Source: an uncultured Clostridia bacterium (GTDB lineage Bacteria > Bacillota > Clostridia > TANB77 > CAG-508). Taken from it: a stretch of DNA of 17,842 nt. A program made the translations under genes and the position numbers. The notes below the pieces were generated by a model. The model worked only from the letters and a program-made list of their open reading frames with translations, was not told the DNA's origin and did not search any database. Position 1 is the stretch's first letter; each line of letters begins with the position of its first letter. Shown in pieces: positions 14,651-17,842 of this stretch. The DNA lies in assembly GCA_944386315.1 (NCBI GenBank), contig CALXAS010000008.1, forward strand, positions 1-17,842. The letters run 5' to 3'.

Positions 14651-15656
14651 ATGTTTGGCTTTGGACAAGATATAGGAATCGATTTAGGAACAGCAACCGT
14701 AATTGCCTATGTAAAGGGAAAAGGAATTGTTCTTCGTGAGCCATCTGTTGTGGCAGTAGATAATCATACAGGAGATGTTTTAGCAGTAGGAAAAGAAGCA
14801 AGGAGGATGCTTCGGGAGAACTCCAGGAAATATAGTAGCAACAAGACCACTAAGAGATGGAGTGATTTCTAATTATACTGTTACAGAAAAAATGTTAAAG
14901 TATTTTATTAGCAAAGTATGTGGAAGATTTGTTTTTGCACCACGCATTATGATTTGTATTCCTTCACAAGTAACAGAAGTAGAGAAAAAAGCGGTAATTG
15001 ATGCTGCATCTCAAGCTGGAGCAAGAAAGGTATATTTAATAGAGGAACCTATTGCAGCAGCTATTGGCGCAGGAATAGATATCTCAAAACCATGTGGAAA
15101 TATGGTAGTAGATATTGGAGGAGGAACTACAGATATTGCTGTTATTTCTTTAGGAGGGTCAGTAGTTAGTACATCCCTAAAAGTAGCAGGTGACAAATTT
15201 GATGAAGCCATTGTAAAATATATAAAAAGAAAACACAATATTATTATAGGAGAAAGAACTGCTGAAGATTTAAAAATTAATATAGGATGTGTATATCCTA
15301 AAATACAAGATGCAGAGATGGAGATAAGAGGAAGAGATTTAGGTTCAGGACTTCCAAGTACAATAAAAATTCGTTCTAGTGAAATGCTAGAAGCATTGAT
15401 AGAACCAGCTTTAATGATAGTAGATAGTGTGCATTCCGTTCTAGAAAGAACACCACCAGAGTTAGCAGCAGATATTAGTGATAAGGGAATTTATATGACA
15501 GGTGGAGGTTGTTTAGTAGATGGTTTAGATAAACTTTTGCAAGAAAAAACCGGAATTAATGTAATGATTGCACAAGATGCAGTGTCTTGTGTAGCATTAG
15601 GAACAGGAAAAGCACTAGATAATTTAGATACACTAGATGCCAAAACAAGAAGGTAA
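14651..15656 (+). CDS. mreB: Rod-shape protein MreB, interrupted by a +1 shift with prfB-like geometry
   Basis: MreB is the bacterial actin that organises cell wall growth at the inner membrane. Two frames together give a complete 334-residue protein. Frame one reads MFGFGQDIGIDLGTATV and GIVLREPSVVAVD, ending EARRML. Frame two resumes GRTPGNIVATRPLRDGV and carries phosphate motif 2 DIGGGTTDIAVIS (about 154-166), EEPIAAAIGAG (about 131-141) and the adenosine motif TGGG (283-286). The join is at L54: CTT (14810-14812), surplus C14813, then GGG AGA ACT. Zero-frame reading gives CGG and stops at 14870-14872, a 73-residue product. The start at 14651 follows AGGAAG. The ATG at 14645 is too close to it. 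It has its own promoter and terminator. No mreC or mreD follows, so this may be a solitary mreB/mbl-type copy. The remainder shows no decay. Confidence 0.9.
14801..14816 (+). promoter_or_regulatory. Candidate programmed +1 frameshift site in mreB
   Basis: AGGAGG (14801-14806), ATG as a 3-nt spacer, CTT (14810-14812), CGG G. The E. coli prfB site is AGGGGG, UAU, CUU, UGA C, the same order and spacing, with CGG here in place of the stop. A tRNA-Leu with GAG anticodon could re-pair from CUU to UUC with G-U tolerated at the first position. The geometry is directly visible. That it works in vivo is inference. Confidence 0.5.
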
Positions 15657-15691
15657 AACTTTTTGTTTTAGCACACCTAGTAGTTACAAGG

Positions 15692-15732
15692 ATAGAACTT
15701 AAGTAAAGGGAAAGCTTGGGTTCTATTTTTTT
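15692..15732 (+). terminator. Strong terminator of mreB
   Basis: A 12-bp stem with two G-T pairs (15692-15703 with 15715-15726) followed by a run of seven T (15726-15732). Confidence 0.85.
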
Positions 15733-15746
15733 GCGAGAAACCGTGA

Positions 15747-15780
15747 ACCATACTCACTGTACAATATTTAAAAGTATGGT
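15747..15780 (+). repeat. Inverted repeat upstream of the prepilin-like gene
   Basis: ACCATACT (15747-15754) and AGTATGGT (15773-15780) form an 8-bp inverted repeat with an 18-nt centre, in the AT-rich region before the last gene. It may be an operator. The rest of 15781-15876 is nearly pure A/T. It contains a TTGACA at 15810 but no matching -10. Confidence 0.4.
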
Positions 15781-15889
15781 AATATATAAAATATAATTAT
15801 AATAACTTATTGACATAAATTAAAAAATGAAAAAGTGAATAAGTTAAGAAAAATTGGGAAAACATAAGAAAAATAGGAGGAGAAAAAAC

Positions 15890-17641
15890 ATGAGGAATTT
15901 TGTGAAAAAACAAAAAGGAATTACATTAATTGCACTTGTTGTAACGATTATTGTGCTAATTATTTTAGCTGGAGTATCTATAGCTATGCTAGTAGGAGAA
16001 AACGGAATAATCACACAAGCACAAAGAGCGGCACAAGAGACAGAGCAAGCTCAAAAAGACGAAGCAGCAGGATTGTCTAGTCTAGAAACAGCCATACAAG
16101 AAGCACTAGGAAATGTATATAATGAAGAAAAAGGAGTAAATGCTCCAAGACTTGCTAGCGGAATGACACCAATTAAATTTACAGATCCAACAGAAAGCGA
16201 AAAGGGAACAGTGGTAACAACAAACAGTGAAGATGCAGAATGGTATAATTATAATGAAAAGAAATGGGCAAACGCACAAACCGAAGATGGAAGTATGTGG
16301 GTATGGATACCAAGATTTGCCTACAGAGTAGATAATACTAGTAAGACATTTGATATAGTATTTTTAGTAGGAACGACAGACCAATATTATGATGAAAATG
16401 GAGTATTGCAAACAGCAAAACGTTGCACAAGTGAAGACGAAGCAGTAGACACTACAACAGGATATACCGTACACCCAGCCTTTACAGACGAAACAGCCAT
16501 TAATTACAGAAATGGTGGATGGAATAAAGAAATTACGGGAATTTGGGTAGCTAAATTCGAAGCTGGATATGCAAGTGGAAATAATGAGACAGAAGTAAAA
16601 GCAAGTAGTGTGAATTATAGTCAAAATAATGCATGGATTAGAAGTATAGAATTACATGGTGATATTACAACAGGTGATGGAAATGGAGATGCAAGAAACT
16701 GGTTAGATGGAATCTATGGAAGAACAACAGCGATAAAATATCCAGTATTCCAACCGACAACCTATAGTATGAATTATATTAATATAAATGATGCTTATAA
16801 TATTGCTAAGGCCTTAAATGAAAATGGAAATATTTATGGTTTTAATGGAGGAGCAGATAGTCATTTAATGAAAAATAGTGAATGGGGAGCAGTAGCGTAT
16901 CTATCAAAAAGTCAATATGGATTAGGAACAACAGATATCACAGTAAATAATATAACTTTAAATAGTGGAGTAAAACAAAGAACAGAGCCAACGGGACAAA
17001 ATGAGGTAGATAGTGTATATGCAGTAACAGGCTGTACTACAGGAAGTACAAGTTCAGGAGAAAAGCAAACAACGATAGAAAATATTAATGCAACAACAGC
17101 TAATGAAGCAAAAGATGGAGTGTATACATGGGATCAATTAAATGGAACAAAGGCAAGTTGTACAGGAACAATATATGGAGTGTATGATATGAGTGGAGGT
17201 ACATGGGAAAGAACAACAGGTTATATAGCAAACGAAAGTGCGAGTTTAGAGGATTATGGAAAAAGTATGACATATGAAGGAAACAATTTAAAAACAATTA
17301 GTACCAAGTATTCAACAGTATATCCTCATAATAGCGAAACAGATAGACCAGATATAATAGATGCATCAGGAAGTAGTACAAATATTAATATAGCAAGTAA
17401 TAACAACTGGATAGCTAATAGGTTAATTTATGGAGATGCTATCCGTGAGACATCTACAGCAGGAACTGGTAATAACCAGTGGTATGATGATGGATCTTAC
17501 TTTCCAGGGCTTTATACTTCGTTTACTATTCGTGGTGGCAGTTTCTACAATGGTGAGGGTGCGGGTTTGTTATATTTTGCTCGACGTGACGGTGGAAGCG
17601 ATTTTAGTGGAGGGTTCCGTGCAACTGTAGTTGTACTCTAG
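15890..17641 (+). CDS. Prepilin-like secreted protein with C-type-lectin/FGE-like domain, probable hypervariable (DGR target) protein
   Basis: A 583-residue protein. Residues 1-36 are a class III (prepilin) leader: basic start, KKQKG, then ITLIALVVTIIVLIILAGVSI. Cleavage is expected after G10. Position +5 is Ala, not the usual Glu. A Gln/Ala/Glu-rich helix follows (40-75). The body has the landmarks of the formylglycine-generating-enzyme/C-type-lectin fold seen in DGR targets: DGSMWVWIPRFAY (133-145), GIWVAKFEAGY (217-227), NSEWGAVAYLS (329-339), GVYDMSGGTWERT (430-442, compare DMSGNVWEW) and RGGSF (548-552) to GFRATVVV (575-582). The last 55 codons are adenine-poor and use CGT, GGT, GGC and GCG, unlike the A-rich rest. 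The ATG at 15890 follows AGGAGG. An earlier in-frame ATG at 15854 lacks a site. It is probably surface-displayed and binds a variable ligand. Confidence 0.82.
   Translation: MRNFVKKQKGITLIALVVTIIVLIILAGVSIAMLVGENGIITQAQRAAQETEQAQKDEAAGLSSLETAIQEALGNVYNEEKGVNAPRLASGMTPIKFTDPTESEKGTVVTTNSEDAEWYNYNEKKWANAQTEDGSMWVWIPRFAYRVDNTSKTFDIVFLVGTTDQYYDENGVLQTAKRCTSEDEAVDTTTGYTVHPAFTDETAINYRNGGWNKEITGIWVAKFEAGYASGNNETEVKASSVNYSQNNAWIRSIELHGDITTGDGNGDARNWLDGIYGRTTAIKYPVFQPTTYSMNYININDAYNIAKALNENGNIYGFNGGADSHLMKNSEWGAVAYLSKSQYGLGTTDITVNNITLNSGVKQRTEPTGQNEVDSVYAVTGCTTGSTSSGEKQTTIENINATTANEAKDGVYTWDQLNGTKASCTGTIYGVYDMSGGTWERTTGYIANESASLEDYGKSMTYEGNNLKTISTKYSTVYPHNSETDRPDIIDASGSSTNINIASNNNWIANRLIYGDAIRETSTAGTGNNQWYDDGSYFPGLYTSFTIRGGSFYNGEGAGLLYFARRDGGSDFSGGFRATVVVL
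17481..17641 (+). repeat. Candidate DGR variable region (VR)
   Basis: Bases 17481-17640 contain 29 A in 160, while the preceding 160 (17321-17480) contain 65. The segment encodes the ligand-facing end of the C-type-lectin-like fold and ends a few bases before the stop, exactly where variable regions of diversity-generating retroelements lie. Adenine-specific mutagenesis depletes A in such regions. The matching template repeat is not in the window. Confidence 0.55.
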
Positions 17642-17696
17642 TATAAAAAAGAGGAGAATTGAAGTATACAAATAGATAAGATATTATAAAATCTAA

Positions 17697-17715
17697 TGTG
17701 CAAAAAACTAGCACA
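17697..17715 (+). repeat. Small hairpin after the variable gene
   Basis: TGTGC (17697-17701) pairs with GCACA (17711-17715) around a 9-nt A-rich loop. Short hairpins just downstream of a variable region are known from DGRs, but five base pairs is little. Confidence 0.3.
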
Positions 17716-17820
17716 GATGGTGTAGAATATGGTGTGTGAAATAAAAAGTAGCACATCATATTTTCGTTGATGGTGTAGAATATGGTGTGTGAAATAAAAA
17801 AGTAGCACATCATATTTTTT
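17716..17820 (+). repeat. Two tandem about 50-bp direct repeats, each a terminator-like hairpin
   Basis: The unit from gatggtgtag to catatttt occurs at 17716-17764 and 17769-17818, differing only by one extra A. Within each unit AATATGGTGTG pairs with CACATCATATT (17726-17736 with 17752-17762, and 17779-17789 with 17806-17816) with one G-T pair, then a T-run follows, longer after the second. They act as a double terminator at least in appearance. Confidence 0.75.
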
Positions 17821-17828
17821 GTGCGCAG

Positions 17829-17842
17829 AAGGAGGAGATAAT
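17829..17842 (+). promoter_or_regulatory. Ribosome binding site of a gene beginning beyond the window
   Basis: AAGGAGGAG (17829-17837) followed by ataat at the very end is an ideal ribosome binding site. A start codon should follow within a few bases outside the window. It lies directly after the double hairpin, so this next gene is separated from the prepilin-like gene. Confidence 0.6.

Noticed and set aside
14862..15656. The second mreB frame as a separate short actin-like gene
   Set aside because: The residues before 14862 in that frame (GRTPGNIVATRPLRDG) are also conserved MreB, so the frame continues upstream to the break at 14813.
15810..15838. Promoter starting with TTGACA at 15810 for the prepilin-like gene
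   Set aside because: No acceptable -10 hexamer lies 16-19 nt downstream. Several TATAAT-like words upstream lack a -35, so I could not choose a promoter.
17716..17820. CRISPR array
   Set aside because: Only two units, no unique spacers, and each unit is itself a terminator-type hairpin.
17642..17842. DGR template repeat downstream of the variable gene
   Set aside because: I compared this stretch with 17481-17641 and saw no similar segment. It contains only the hairpin repeats and a ribosome binding site.

Overview
The window is AT-rich, with purine-rich coding strands, strong AGGAGG-type ribosome binding sites and Clostridia-like protein sequences. Examples are a TrpRS of the cysteine-cluster type, a prepilin-like leader of the KGITLIALVVTI kind, and an accD-accA-fabI fatty acid block. 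It looks like a chromosomal segment of an uncultured gut-type Clostridia (Bacillota). I cannot name the species. Every gene but one is on the + strand, and most are housekeeping genes.

Layout. (1) 116-5442: a HipA-like kinase gene with its own promoter, then an M50 membrane protease, tsaD (tRNA t6A synthesis), a calcineurin-like phosphoesterase and pepF (oligoendopeptidase F). (2) 5463-6394: an L21 leader with a strong promoter, rplU and rpmA, and a bidirectional terminator. L27 lacks the N-terminal extension usual in Bacillota, and no prp protease gene is present. (3) 6453-6869, minus strand: one unrecognised gene. (4) 6950-10585: trpS, obgE, lexA and a small membrane protein gene. (5) 10703-14357: a flavin oxidoreductase of the nitronate monooxygenase/FabK type, accD, accA and fabI, together supplying malonyl-CoA and reducing enoyl-ACP. 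(6) 14358-14502: tandem stem-loop repeats and a terminator. (7) 14553-15732: mreB with its own promoter and terminator. (8) 15890-17842: a secreted prepilin-like protein with a C-type-lectin/FGE-like body and a strikingly adenine-poor 3' end, followed by tandem hairpins and the ribosome binding site of the next gene.

Two things stand out. First, accA and mreB, both normally indispensable, each carry one surplus base. In both the surplus base is a C in front of GG(G)AGAA, and in both the zero-frame codon at the break is CGG. By my reading CGG is used nowhere in the other + strand genes. The mreB site (AGGAGG, 3 nt, CTT, CGG) has the same geometry as the prfB programmed +1 frameshift site. Either CGG acts as a hungry or unassigned codon that provokes +1 frameshifting in this lineage, or these are sequence errors or mutations. 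Second, the end of the 15890-17641 gene looks like the variable region of a diversity-generating retroelement target. The adenine fraction falls from 65/160 to 29/160 bases exactly over the RGGSF...GFRA block. No reverse transcriptase or template repeat lies in the window, so they would have to lie elsewhere.
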